Shown here piece after piece: positions 42,660 through 53,337 of a stretch of 64,000 nt of DNA. Both the position numbers and the translations under genes were made by a program. The stretch is from the NCBI GenBank assembly GCA_018398585.1, contig JAGTTD010000007.1, positions 11,269,320-11,333,319 on the forward strand, written 5' to 3'. Under the pieces are notes generated by a model. The model was not told the origin of the DNA. It was given only the letters and a program-made list of their open reading frames with translations, and did no database searches. Source of the stretch: Simmondsia chinensis (lineage: Eukaryota > Streptophyta > Magnoliopsida > Caryophyllales > Simmondsiaceae). Numbering within the stretch: the first letter of the stretch is position 1; the number at the start of each line of letters is the position of its first letter.

Positions 42660-43860
42660 GCAGTGTAAAAACCCCAAATCTTCCCAATTGACTTAAGTTG
42701 GCTCCAAATTAACCATAGCACCATAACTTCTTTCCATCCTTTGCCTTACTGCTGCACTCTTCTAGATTCTAGAATAGCTGCAGGGGCTTGAATTAAGGTT
42801 CCATTTGACATTGCTACAGGAGAATCATTAGAGCAAGCTTTTCCCTTAGCCTTGTGTTTCTTCAAAAGGGAAACATGAAATACAGGATGAACCAGTGAAT
42901 TGGGAGGTCATTCCAGTCTGTAAGCTAAATTACCAATCCTCTCTAGTATTTTATAAGGTCCAAAGAACTGAGCTCCCAACTTGACATTCCTACGCACAGC
43001 CATAAGAAGATTGCCTATAGGGCTAAAGCTTGAGGTACACCATATCTCCCACATCATAGGATCTGTCAATTCTCTTCCTGCCAATATAAAATTTCATTCT
43101 TGCTTGAGCTCGCTGCAAATTATCTTCAATTGTAACATCAACTGTCTTCTTTGTGAAATGAGCTCATTAACTTCAGACACATGAGAAGCCACTCCTTGTG
43201 GCACCAAGGGAGCAGGCGGATCGTAACCATACAAGACCTTGAAGGGAGTTGTGTTGATAGTTGAATGGAAATGGGTATTGTACCAATATTCTGCTAAATC
43301 CAACCATCAGGACCAGTGCTTGGGATAAGTGAAAGTCATGCTGCGAAGATATTGCTCTACACATTGGTTCACCCTCTCAGTTTGTCCATCGGACTGAGGG
43401 TGATAAGAAGAGCTGAGAGCCAGATTAGAGCCCATCAACAGGAAAAACTCACGCCAGAACTGACTAATAAACATCCTGTCCTGGTTTGAAACAATGGATT
43501 GAGGCAACCCATGTAACTTGTAGATGTTTTCATGGCACAACTTAGCCAATTTCTCAGTAGAGATTGGATGGCTTAACGCAACAAAGTGGCTAAACTTTGT
43601 GAATCTATCCACAATCACCCAAATTACTTATTTCCCCTTAGCCTTAGGCAATCCTTCCACAAAGTCCAGACTTATATGCTGCCAAGCTCTATTAGGTACA
43701 GGGAGAGGTTGCAAGAGACCTGGATATTGGACATGTTCAGTCTTTGTTCTTTGACATACATCACAGCTCTACACAAAGTCCTCCATAGCCTTCTTAGCTC
43801 CTCCCTAACTTAAATACTATTTGAACCTCCTGTAAGTGCCATCTATACCAAAATGACCAC
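42660..43860 (-). pseudogene. G-E integrase and chromodomain remnant (broken)
   Basis: The core at 43307-43618 has VDRFTKFSHFVALSHP and ALSSSYHPQSDGQTERVNQ with the glutamate kept; the second aspartate motif reads IVSNQDRMF. 43094-43303 has LAEYWYNTHFHSTINTTPF. Toward 42660, fragments of a VFHVSLLKKH linker and a weak chromodomain (EVMVLW) remain with stops. The DNA near 43740 encodes CDVCQRTKTE of the zinc end after a TAG. Confidence 0.75.
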
Positions 43861-43882
43861 CCCAAGCTGAAGAAAGAAAGGC

Positions 43883-44640
43883 CTAAATGATTTTCTTCCT
43901 CAGATTGGAAGAAGTGCCCACATAGATCTTCCCCTTAATTCTCACAATTCCATTCAAGACTAAAATCTCTCCTTCTTGGGTAGAAGGATTGTTGATTACA
44001 TAGGCAGTAATACAATCTGAAGCAAACTTGTCTCCTTCATAGCTTTTGTAAATCTCATCCATCCATTTAGGCAGAGCATAAGAAATAGCTGAACAAGATC
44101 CTCCAGTCTCTTCTCCAACTCTTCGAGAGAGAGCATCTGCTACAATGTTTTCCTTCCCTTTATGATATTCAATGGAATAGCTGAGTCCAAGCATTCTCAT
44201 TAGCTCTTTTCTATGGACTCTCGTGGTGATCTTTTGTTCAAGGAGGTATTTGAGGTTCTGGTGATCTGTCTTGATAATTGAAATGATGCCCTTGAGGTAA
44301 TGCCTTCATTTCTGCACAGCTAATAGTATTTCCAAATACTCCTTTTCATAAATGGAGAGCTGTTGATTCCTGATGCTAGGGCAGTGGCTGATGAAAGCTA
44401 TTGGCCTTCCCTGTTAAGACAAGACTACTCCAATTCCTGAGTTGCTAGCATCTGTCTCTAGGATAAACGGCTGCTCAAAGTCTGGCATGTTGAGCACAGG
44501 GGCAGAACACATAGCAAGTTTGAGCCCTTTAAAAGCTTCCTGAGTAGCTTCTGACCACACAAAAGCATCCTTCTTCAATAGATTGGTGTGCGGTTTAACT
44601 AATACTCCATATCCAGTAATACACTTTCAGTAGTAGCCTT
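43883..44640 (-). pseudogene. G-E RNase H (broken)
   Basis: YHKGKENIVADALSRRVGEE is open at 43883-44200. Upstream on the - strand the RNase H core ([14 protein letters not shown] near 44450, then INQQLSIYEKEYLEIL near 44340) is present with a stop near 44415 and another near 44310. Confidence 0.7.
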
Positions 44641-45370
44641 TTAATCCAAGAAATCCCCTTAATTGCTTGAGATTTTGGGGAACAGGCCATTCTTTCATTG
44701 CCTACACCTTGCTAGGATCAATAGCAACTACATCCTTTGAGACAATGTGTCCTAAATACTCCACTTGTGTTTGAGCAAAGGACCACTTAGCAAGCTTGGC
44801 AAATAATTGATTCCTGCTCATGATTTGAAAAACTAGCCTCAGGTGACTAATATGAGCTTCCAATGAGGGATTGTAAACCAGTATATCATTGAAGAAGGCC
44901 AGCACAAATCTCCTAAGATGAGCCTTGAACACCAAATTCATCATAGCTTGGAATGTAGAAGGGGCGTTGGCCAAGCTAAAGGGCATGACCATAAATTCAT
45001 AGTGCCCATGGTGAGTTCTAAAAGTTGTCTTATGAATATCTTCATCCATCACCCTAATCTGATGATAGCCTTGCCTCCAGACCAAGCTTAGAAAAGTATT
45101 GAGATCCCTTCAACTCGTCAAGCAGGTCGTCAGTGACTGGTATGGGGAACTTATCCTTGATTGTGAGGGAATTCAGGTGCCTGTAGTCCACAACCATTCG
45201 AGCCGAGCCATCTTTCTTCTTATTAAAGATTACAGGAGAAGCAAAGAGGTTGTGGTTGTGTCTGATGAAACTTGTCTTTAACAACTCTTCCACCTATCGC
45301 TCAATTTCACTCTTTTGTGAGTGAGGATACTTAAAAGGCCTCAAATTCAAAGGATTAGACTGAGCTTTGA
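44641..45370 (-). pseudogene. G-E reverse transcriptase (active site mutated)
   Basis: Two overlapping open parts: 45054-45293 (VIFNKKKDGSARMVVDYRHLN, FPIPVTDDLLDEL) and 44702-45085 (GYHQIRVMDEDIHKTTFR, PFSLANAPSTFQAMMN, then LAFFNDILVYNPS). The FFDD box has become FFND and a frameshift lies near 45070. It would be inactive. Confidence 0.8.
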
Positions 45371-45394
45371 GTGGAATAGAATGGTCCAGGGCCT

Positions 45395-46165
45395 CTATGG
45401 AGGCAAGGAGCTTGGCTGACCAAATACATCCTCAAATTCTAACAGCAGCTGCTCGATGCAAGGATCTGTGACCTCTGACTTTGCTTTTGTATCAGCTGTA
45501 ATGGAAAACAAATGGCCCATCCACTGGCACTTTCCTTTCTTCAACAGCTTCTCAAACTTCCTCCCATTCATTAACTGTAAATGTCCCTTTTCCATGATCC
45601 CTTGCAGCACTACTCTTTGTCCTTTCCTCTCAAAAGAAGCAAAGAGTTGTGCAAAATCGAAGACTAGGGGACTAATCATCTTCATCCAGTCAACACCTAA
45701 CACCATATCATAGCCTCCTAACTTTAAGTCATACTCGAATTAATGTCCTTGCATACTCTAACTGAACCCTTTACACTTCATCTGTGTGATCATCGAATTG
45801 CCCTCAGCCACAGTGACAGCTAAGGGACTGGTCTTGATCATCTCATATCCCACTTGCTTCACAACCTTCGGATCAACAAAGCCATGTGTATTAACGCTAT
45901 CAATTAAGATCAACATGTGTTTGTGTCCAGCTTCCCCTTTAATTCTAATGGTACTGTGAGAGCCACTGCCAGTAAGAGCCCCGACTGAAATCTCCACCTC
46001 CTCATTCTCCATATCTCCAGGATCATCCTCCTCTTGCTCCTCTAATTCTTCTTCATCAATTTGAACCTCAACACCCTCACCAGAATTAGTTCTAGTGACA
46101 GCCATCAACAATTTAGGATTGCATTTGTGGCCAAAGAAGTATTTTTGGTTGCACTGGAAGCACAA
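45395..46165 (-). pseudogene. G-E zinc knuckle and protease (active site mutated)
   Basis: The knuckle CFQCNQKYFFGHKC is near 46165. The acidic linker EEELEEQEEDDPGD is followed by the protease site ILIDSVNTHGFVD, where the glycine of D-S-G is valine, likely inactivating. Open at 45758-46165, then a frame change to MVLGVDWMKMI (45395-45706). Confidence 0.8.
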
Positions 46166-47168
46166 CCTCTGATTCTTCTTTCATCTATATTCGAAGACCT
46201 CGAGGCACTGCTAAGGGTCCCATGCTGCACAGAAGAAACAGGCACTAATCTTGTTTTTGGAGCATCTGAACCAACTAAGACTGTGGCCTTCATTAACTTA
46301 GCCTTGGAGAAGGTTTGAGTTAAGGTACTAGGATTCAGAGCCTTATCCAAGTTTTTGATTCTTGGTTTAAGACCACTAATAAAACTCGATATATAATAGG
46401 ATTCACTAGCACCCGGGGACACAGTTAGCATTTTAGCATGCAAATTCTCAAATCGTGTCATATAATCCCTCACAGAAGCAGTTTGAATAAGCTTACTGAA
46501 GTGATCAATCACCTCTCCTAGATCCTCTTCACCATACCTTTCGTAAAGTTCACTAACAAACTCATCCCATGATAGATCAGGATTACTACGAATCAGACTA
46601 TAATACCAAACCTCAAGATCACCTTGAAGGTAAACTGCAGGTAATCCTACCTTTTCCACATCTTCTACGTGATAGAATCAAAAATACTTTTCACATCTTC
46701 TGATCCATGACTGCGGTTGCTTTCCATCAAAGGTATCTATCTCCACACGAGGATGCCTGGATCCATGAGTTCTCCCTCCAGCTGATCCTTGCTCACTAGT
46801 TCCAGAAGAGTGAAGAGAAACAGGATCTGGTGGCCGATCATGTTGGCTAGCGGCAAATAACACTCCAGCTCCCATAGGTTGATGTTGGCAATCAATTTGC
46901 TGCTGTAATCCACGAGTCTGAGCTTCAATTGCTGAGAATGCTAATCAAACTTCTCAGCTAATTTCAGATCCTGAGTCTGCTGCATTCTTCCGAAAATTTC
47001 TTGCATTTGTAACTTGAATTGCTTAAATTGATTGATCTCACCACCATCACGAGGATTAGCTCCCACAATGACAGCATATCTGGGATTGGCAGCCGCATCA
47101 GCAGCAGCAGCGCTGGTAGTTAGACCAGCCATTGGAACTGCTTTCTTACATCTAGCTAGATCAATCAT
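46105..47168 (-). pseudogene. G-E gag (frameshifted)
   Basis: The N-terminus has GEINQFKQFKLQMQEIFGRMQQ (46941-47168, quoted core FKLQMQEIFGRMQQ). Next is PRVEIDTFDGKQPQSWIRRCEKYF at 46678-46875 and, in a third stretch, the capsid part LQGDLEVWYYSLIRSNPDLSW and YYISSFISGLKPRIKNL (46105-46659). It would form the particle shell. Confidence 0.78.
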
Positions 47169-47184
47169 ATAGCAACCAGTACTG

Positions 47185-47197
47185 GCTCTGATACCAA
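47185..47197 (-). promoter_or_regulatory. G-E primer-binding site (tRNA-iMet)
   Basis: TGGTATCAGAGCC on the - strand beside the 5' LTR. Confidence 0.88.
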
Positions 47198-47198
47198 A

Positions 47199-47529
47199 TG
47201 TTATAAATCAAGATCAACTTGAATTAAGAGTTAGGGGATGGGAAAAGAAGGGAAGGAGATGAGAATTATAGAAGAAATTGAGATGAGAGGAGAAGAATTA
47301 GTTTGATTTTCATTGGATAATCCTAATTACAAGCTGAGTACCATATTTATACTAAATGAAGCATAGCTAAAACAATCAAAGAGCAATTACACTACTTATG
47401 CATTTTCCCGCCCAAAAAAAAAAATCAAAAGCAACTAACAAAATTGCTAAAACCCTTATTTGAATTTCAATATGAAAATTACATCAAAGTTCACTAAGAT
47501 TAATATAAGAATCATGCACGGTCATGACA
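47199..47529 (-). repeat. G-E 5' LTR
   Basis: Starts TGTTATAAATC and ends GTCATGACA. TATAAATATGG at 47341-47351 (- strand) is a plausible TATA box. Confidence 0.9.
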
Positions 47530-47623
47530 CGTTTCCATTTGGACTTGCCCCGCCTCGGCCCTTGCCATAGGGACGTAGACCCGATTCTGTTGACTCTCCA
47601 AAGGTGGGTTTCCCTCTACATCA
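47530..47623 (-). repeat. G-F 3' LTR, second part
   Basis: CGTTTCCATTTGGACTTGCC, CCTTGCCAT and CCGATTCTGTTGAC pair with 50020-50111. It ends CCTCTACATCA. Confidence 0.83.
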
Positions 47624-48540
47624 TCCTCTCCGGACTGGAGAGAATTCACCCTCGAATTCTTAGTGGCGTCGCTAGTGGCATCCTCTTGATCAACTGTGTC
47701 ATGTGGAAGCTATTTACATCATCTTAATGCCTCTCTGAGTTCTCAGCCGCCAAGCTCACCTCGGTGCTTGGTCCTTCGTTGCCGCCTTCTTTTTGATGTG
47801 CATCCTTTGCCGCCAAGCTTACAGCCTTGTCTCCACTGACGCCTTTGACCAATAATGTAGTCGTTGATGGATTCATTGCCTGACCCTTTGCGGGTTGAGG
47901 CGCTACATCCTTTTTTGGAAGGAAAACGATCTTTGTATTCCCAAAATAGGAAACTATAGGTGTTTTTTCTTTCGTCATGATTGGCGCCTCAGTCAAATTT
48001 CCATGGTCTACCCAATAGTAGGTGACAGGCGTCCATTGCTAGCACATCAGACCATAAGTTGTCTTCATACTTGCCCCCAATCAAAAAATGAACTAGACAT
48101 CGCTTGGAGACTATTACCTGATTCTTCTCCTTGATCCAAGATAAGTTATACGGTTGAGGATGGTCTTATATCCTTAAACCAAGTTTCTGCACGGCCTCCT
48201 CGAAGATGACATTCTCGCAGTTACCCGAGTCAATTACCACACGGCAAATCTTTCCGCCAATAGTGCAAGTGGCTGAAAGATGCTTCTTCGAAGCCAATTG
48301 TCACCGTGCTCTTCTTTTGGCATCAAGAATGTGCGCCTTACCACTAGCAAAGGGCCTTCTTCCCCCGTCAGGCGCACCTTGTGTCCTGGGGCCAACTCTT
48401 CACCCATCTCTTCTATAATGGTGTTGCCATCTTCCCCTTATGCTCCTTCAATGAGGAGGTTCTTTCCTGGTTGGTCTTATTTATGGCACTCAGCAGCTCG
48501 GTACCCTACCTCCCCACACTTGAAGCAACGAATGTTAGAA
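47624..48540 (-). pseudogene. G-F protease end fused to integrase tail (pol deleted)
   Basis: At 47724-47996 an open part reads KTPIVSYFGNTKIVFLPKKDV, matching the protease end of G-A. It runs on in other frames to a short acidic tail near the LTR that resembles CRM integrase C-termini. Upstream, about 48000-48540, are remnants of the protease body including the DSG area near 48225 and a knuckle near 48510. RT, RNase H and most of integrase are missing. Confidence 0.65.
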
Positions 48541-49520
48541 CTGCTCACCAAGTTTGCTTCATTGATGATGGTAACTGGTTTTGCAAATGGAGATAGTTTG
48601 GGTCGCGATTGAACTTGGTCATGGCTAGTTTCTAGATTGTTGACGGTGCCACCAACATTACGACGCCGTTACTGCCTCTCTACGGCCAAGGCTTTCTAGC
48701 TTGCCTCTTCCACGGTAAAGATGTCAAACATGTTAAGGACATCTTGGATTGACTCCCTCAGCCCCCCGATGTATCTGTCAGTTATTTGCTCTTGGGCCTC
48801 CACCATATCATTTCTAGCAATTAAGGCATAGTAGCCAGCGGAGTATTCCTCCATGGTCCTTGAGCCTTGCTGCAAACTCCGAAGCCTTCGGTACAAGATC
48901 TTGGTATGGTTATGAGCCAAGAAGGCACCTCATAGTTGCTTTCTTAACGTCTTCCAAGTCTCGATCCTAGACTTCCCTTGGCGAAGCCGTGAGTGCTTCT
49001 TCTGTTGTCACCGGGCGGCAGCTCTCCCCCGTAAATGTGCTGCCACCAGTGACGCATGCTTGTGCACGGGGACCCTCTTGAACTCTAGGATCTCTTCCAC
49101 TGATGCCAACCAGTCCCACACCTCATTTGGTATCCTCCTGTGATCAAACTCCGGTATGTCCACCCCAAGTCTTGACTCCCACCTCTGATCATCCCGATCT
49201 TCAATGTAGTCGGTAATGACATTCCTCTACCTAGGTCGAAGATCTAGATTCTCCTTGTCCAAGAGTGGATCTTGAGCGCCTTCCTCCATTTTTTCTTGGA
49301 TAACGCCCGGTGCTAATGGGCGTAGTGGTAGGGATCCCAGTGTAAGGTCGAGATTTGCCCCAAGTTGAATCAAGCAACGCTCGATTCGCCGGAATTTCTC
49401 TTCCAGAGCCTTGAATCTCCTCTCGTGCTATTGATGTCGGTCAAGATCAATAGCATCCTCAGCGGTGGCGTTTCTCTGGCGTCTCGGGGCCATCATGGGA
49501 AGCATTCTGTGCTCTGATAC
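48541..49520 (-). pseudogene. G-F gag (broken)
   Basis: An open part 48696-48920 reads HNHTKILYRRLRSLQQGSRTMEEY, DRYIGGLRESIQDVLNMF and TVEEA, the C-terminal gag core. The remainder toward 49520 carries capsid fragments such as EFDHRRIPNEVWDWLAS near 49100-49150 with stops. Same type as G-A gag. Confidence 0.72.
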
Positions 49521-49525
49521 CAACT

Positions 49526-50111
49526 CATGTAGCGCGTAGTGGGATAAAAGGGGGACGGGAAACGGCCTTCCCTTTGATTTTTATTTAACTCGAAAATAAA
49601 AATGACAAAGAGGGAGTAGATAGCTTGCTCACTCACAAGCCCGAGGAGTCAAGGAATCTCCATAAAACAATAACAATTTTCTCAAAATCTACTCTACCTA
49701 ATAACCTAACCTAGCCCCCTTTATATAAAGGAGGGATTTGAAATTCAAATTCAAACTTAAAAAGTAAATTCAAAAAATAAATTCAAAGATGGAAAGAAAT
49801 CAAAACTTGCTGCTAAAATCATGGCTAAGATCACGCTCTCAATTCCAGCTGTATTGCCTTCGTGTTGAACCCTTAGTCGTGCCAAGTCCCTCTCCAAGCC
49901 CAGCCAGCCCCAAGAACGGTTCTGCCCTCTACTTCCCGCGTCCCTCTTTCTCTTTTGAACCTGCCAACACCATACTTCTCCAGTGCTTCACGCCAAGGGA
50001 CTCGCCAAGACGGTTCACGTTTCCTTTTGGACTTGCCTTGCTTGGGCCCTTGCCATGGGGACGTCGATCCGATTCTGTTAACCCGCCAAAGGTGAGTTGC
50101 CCGCTACATGA
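49526..50111 (-). repeat. G-F 5' LTR
   Basis: Begins TCATGTAGCG and ends CGCTACATGA, a perfect 10-bp inverted repeat. The palindromic TTTATATAAAG at 49720-49730 is a likely TATA region. The PBS (TGGTATCAGAG on -) lies at 49513-49523. Confidence 0.82.
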
Positions 50112-50974
50112 CATAAACAGAAATGCAAAAAATTAAAGGAAATCTTAAAAGAAAAGAAGTCAAAAATACCTGGATTATAGACCACAATTGTCTCCCAGGA
50201 GGAATAACTGAAATCGCAAGACCTTCTCTGCAATGACCCCTTAACATCTAAAGTGTGGACTCAAAAATATTATTAGGAAAATTTAAAAAAAAAAAAAAAA
50301 TTCTTCTTTTTTAAGTTTTTTAAAAAAATCAAATTTTTTAAAGAATTATTAGAGACTAAATTAAGCCCTTAAGACCCCTATTTATAATACAATACGGGGT
50401 AGAGTTTTCTTGGAACTCTGGATGTGGGATTGACTAAAACAAGAGATGCGTTTAAAACGACGATGCATTAGCAAAAAATTGCGCGATGCTAATTTGTAGT
50501 TTCCCTACCACGTGTCAATCTTCTATTTGTCTGCACCATTAGGCACGGAAAGCCAACATCAGAAAAATTATACGCAGACATGGGGTCACCACAATGACGT
50601 GGTGACCCCATTTCAATTTCATTCTTTTATTTTTTTTTTATTCTTTTTAGCATATTTTTTCTTATTTGTTAATGAAAATTAAGTTATTTTCAACCTTTTA
50701 AAAAATTTAAGTAAAAATATATGAAATTAATTTTTAATTTTTTTTATAATTTGACACTATTTCTCAAAAATTGTATTTTTAAAATTTTAATATTTTGTTT
50801 AAAATTTTATTTGGGTATCACTTTTTAAAATTTTAATATTTGGTCATAATTTAAGTCATTAAAAACCTAGATGTAAATATATTACCTTTGTCCATTCTTG
50901 AATAAAATCTACCACCTATGCCCCTACATATTTATTACCTCGTGGACAAGCATCTAATCAAGGCTAGGTGAAAA

Positions 50975-52545
50975 ATGTACTTCCAAGAGCTGTTCAGCGA
51001 ACAAGGAGGGACAGAGATATCCTTAGGTGATCTTCAAACATCTGAGGTATATCAAAACCACTGCGACTGTAGGCAAATTAGCCTCAACGAAGTCAAGGAA
51101 TCCCTGAGATCCATGGAAAGGGATAAAGCAGTTGGCCCAGATGGCATACCTATAGAAGCTTGGAAATGTCTTGGATGACTAACTAAACTATTTAACCAAA
51201 TCCTCCAGGGGGACAGGATGCCTGAGGAACAGAGGAAGAGAATATTAATTCCGATATATAAGAACAAAGGAAACATTCAGAGTTGCGCCAATTATCGGGG
51301 TATCAAACTAATGTGCCACACTCTGAAGTTGTGGGAACGGGTCATAGAGAGGAGGTTAAGGCAACAGACTGAGGTGACCGAGAACCAGTTCGGATTTATG
51401 CCCGGGAGATCAACAATAAAAGCCATCCACATCCTAAGGCGGACGATAGAGCAATATAGAGAGAGACAAAAGGACTTTCATATGGTTTTCATTGATTTAG
51501 AGAAGGCATATGATAGAGTACCAAGGGAGTTCCTTTGGAGAGTTTTGGACAGGAAAGGCATCCCCGTACCATACATACGATATGTATGAAGAGGCACAGA
51601 CTATGGTGCGTATAGTGGATGGGGAGACAGATGCTTTCCCGATAACAGTAGTGGTTCACCAAGGGTCTGCTTTGAGCCCCTATCTGTTCATTCTGGTTAT
51701 GGACGAGCTCACTAGGCACATCCAGGGATGTGTACCTTGGTGCATGCTTTTTGTAGATGACATAGTACTGGTGGGGGAGTCGCGGGAAGAGATAAATGAG
51801 AAGCTGGAACTGTGGAGAGGAGCTCTAGAGTCGAAGGGTTTATGACTAAGCAGAGCCAAGATCGAGCATGTGGAACTCAAGTTCGATCCCTCTACCACGC
51901 CTAGCCGAGAAGAAGTCAAGATTGGACATGAGGCCATATCGAAGAAGGAGAGATTCAGGTACTTGGGGTCCACGATACAGCACAACGGCGAAGTGGATGA
52001 GGATGTCAGCTATAGGATCAAAGCGGGATGGCATAAGTGGAGGATGGACTCCGCGGTACTTTGTGATAGGAAGTTTCCCTTGAAGCTAAAGGGAAGATAC
52101 TATAAGACGGTTGTGAGGCCAGCCATGGCATATGGGACGGAGTGCAGGGCGATGAAACAACAACACACAAAGAAGATGAAGGTGGCGGAGATGCGAATGC
52201 TGAGGTAGATGTGCAGACACACGAGGAAGGATAGGATCAGAAACGACATCATAAGAGGCAAATTGGGCATAGCCTCCATTGAAGATAACTTAAGGGAGCA
52301 ACGTCTAAGGGGTTCGGGCATGTCAGAAGGAGACCGGACAACGCTCCAGTCAGGAGATGCGAACAGTCCCTTACTACATTAGGCAGAAGAGGCAGAGGCA
52401 GAGACAGACCAAAGAAGAGATGGCTTGAGACAATCCGACAAGACCTCACCCACCTAAACGTCGGGAGGAGATGGCCTTAGATAGGGCCCTATGGAGGCCT
52501 AACATAGGGGTATTAGATGATCCGGATGGAGTAGGGTAGTCTTGG
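50975..52545 (+). pseudogene. LINE-A reverse transcriptase (frameshifted)
   Basis: Segments in order: SLRSMERDKAVGPDGIPIEAWK (50975-51178), YKNKGNIQSCANYRGIKLM, then TENQFGFMPGRSTIKAIHILRR and MVFIDLEKAYDRVPREFLW (catalytic motif A; 51218-51589). Next are VVHQGSALSPYLFILVMDEL and MLFVDDIVLVGES (motif C, usually FADD; 51510-51845), then RYLGSTIQHNGEVDEDVSYR and MKVAEMRML (51870-52208). Frame breaks lie near 51180, 51585 and 51845. Confidence 0.85.
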
Positions 52546-52807
52546 TCTCTACCTTATCTTTGTCTCTATCTTATCTATCCCTATCTCTTTCTCACTCTCT
52601 TTCTTTATCTCTTCTACTTCTATCTCTATCCTCTATCTATAGCCCTTTTTTTATATCCTTTTCTTTATCTCACCTTATCTGTGTTCGGTGCCTGTGCAAC
52701 ACTCTTTAAGTCTAGTTTTTTTTTTTCTTTTTTTTTTTTGCCATACTTATGCATTTTTTATGCTTCTCTTGTTGCCTGATCTTTGGCTAATTGATGAGGA
52801 CAAACTT

Positions 52808-52944
52808 TTTAGGCTGGGGGTCCTCGGAAATAACCTGACTTTAGGGTAGCCCCTTGAAGGGGGAAGGCTGCGTATATCTACCCTCCCCAGACCCTGCTTT
52901 TGCGGGAGCTCTTGGAGACACTGGGTTTGTTGTTGTTGTTGTTG
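52808..52944 (+). repeat. LINE-A 3' tail shared with the 5S-SINEs
   Basis: GGGGGTCCTCGGAAATAACC, AAGGCTGCGTATATC, CCCCAGACCCTGC and TTGGAGACACTGGGTTTG, followed by (TTG)n. The same tail, with small changes, is at 18400-18531, 41045-41176 and, inverted, at 54549-54668. Confidence 0.85.
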
Positions 52945-53337
52945 AAGATATAGTAAAAAGAAATTTAAAAGCTAAGTGGGTATCGTAATTTTGGCCTTCC
53001 TGGTTAGTTTTCCAAAAGTTAAACTAAATCAATTTTGAGTGAGGTGACTGCCTTTATTTTGAAGAACCTCTTTTCATATAATTTCTTCTTCTTTGAATAT
53101 AGTTTTCTTCTTCTTTAAACTTACTTTGTTTTTTTAAAATTTAAAATAGAATGTTTAATAAATTAAAAATAATTTAATTTAAATAATATTTTTTTGATTT
53201 TGAGGAATAACTTCCCCAATAACAATAAAAGTAGAAAATGGGGTCAAATGTCCTAACAAATTAAAATTAAAAAAAAAGTTAAAAAAATGAAAATGGGGTC
53301 ACCACGTGGTGACCAGGGGTCGTGGTATAATTTCTCC

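Larger units (their letters stand above)
42284..47529 (-). mobile_element. G-E: Ty3/gypsy chromovirus-type element in the G-F LTR
   Basis: LTRs 42284-42606 (323 bp) and 47199-47529 (331 bp) start TGTTATA and end ATGACA. The target duplication is CATTT (42279-42283) against CGTTT (47530-47534), differing by a CpG change. The PBS is at 47185-47197 and the polypurine tract at 42607-42625. It contains a full set of gag, protease, RT, RNase H, integrase and a chromodomain-like tail, all damaged. It is related to G-B by gag and LTR. Confidence 0.9.
41773..50111 (-). mobile_element. G-F: CRM-like gag-only LTR element
   Basis: The left LTR is 41773-42278 plus 47530-47623, split by G-E. The right LTR is 49526-50111. 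Ends are TGATGCA or TCATGTAGC and CTACATCA or GCTACATGA; flanks TATAA and CATAA are a near duplication. The 1.9 kb interior holds gag and the protease end fused to what looks like the integrase C-terminus; RT, RNase H and integrase core are absent. LTRs resemble those of G-A. It is non-autonomous. Confidence 0.8.
50973..52944 (+). mobile_element. LINE-A: 5'-truncated RTE-type LINE
   Basis: A + strand retroposon with RTE-clade RT in several frames, a TC-rich 3' UTR (52545-52700) and a tail shared with the 5S-SINEs (52808-52944) ending in (TTG)n. The endonuclease and the start of the RT region are missing, so it is truncated at about 50973. Confidence 0.85.
50561..53337. mobile_element. Inverted-repeat DNA element carrying LINE-A
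   Basis: Left end AGAAAAATTATAC plus the hairpin TGGGGTCACCAC-AATGAC-GTGGTGACCCCA (50581-50610). Right end, inverted: GGTCACCACGTGGTGACC (53297-53314) and GTATAATTTCTCCC. The two ends match as an inverted repeat of roughly 60 bp, suggesting a MITE or foldback element about 0.8 kb long before LINE-A entered. No transposase is visible. The target duplication is not clear. Confidence 0.55.
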
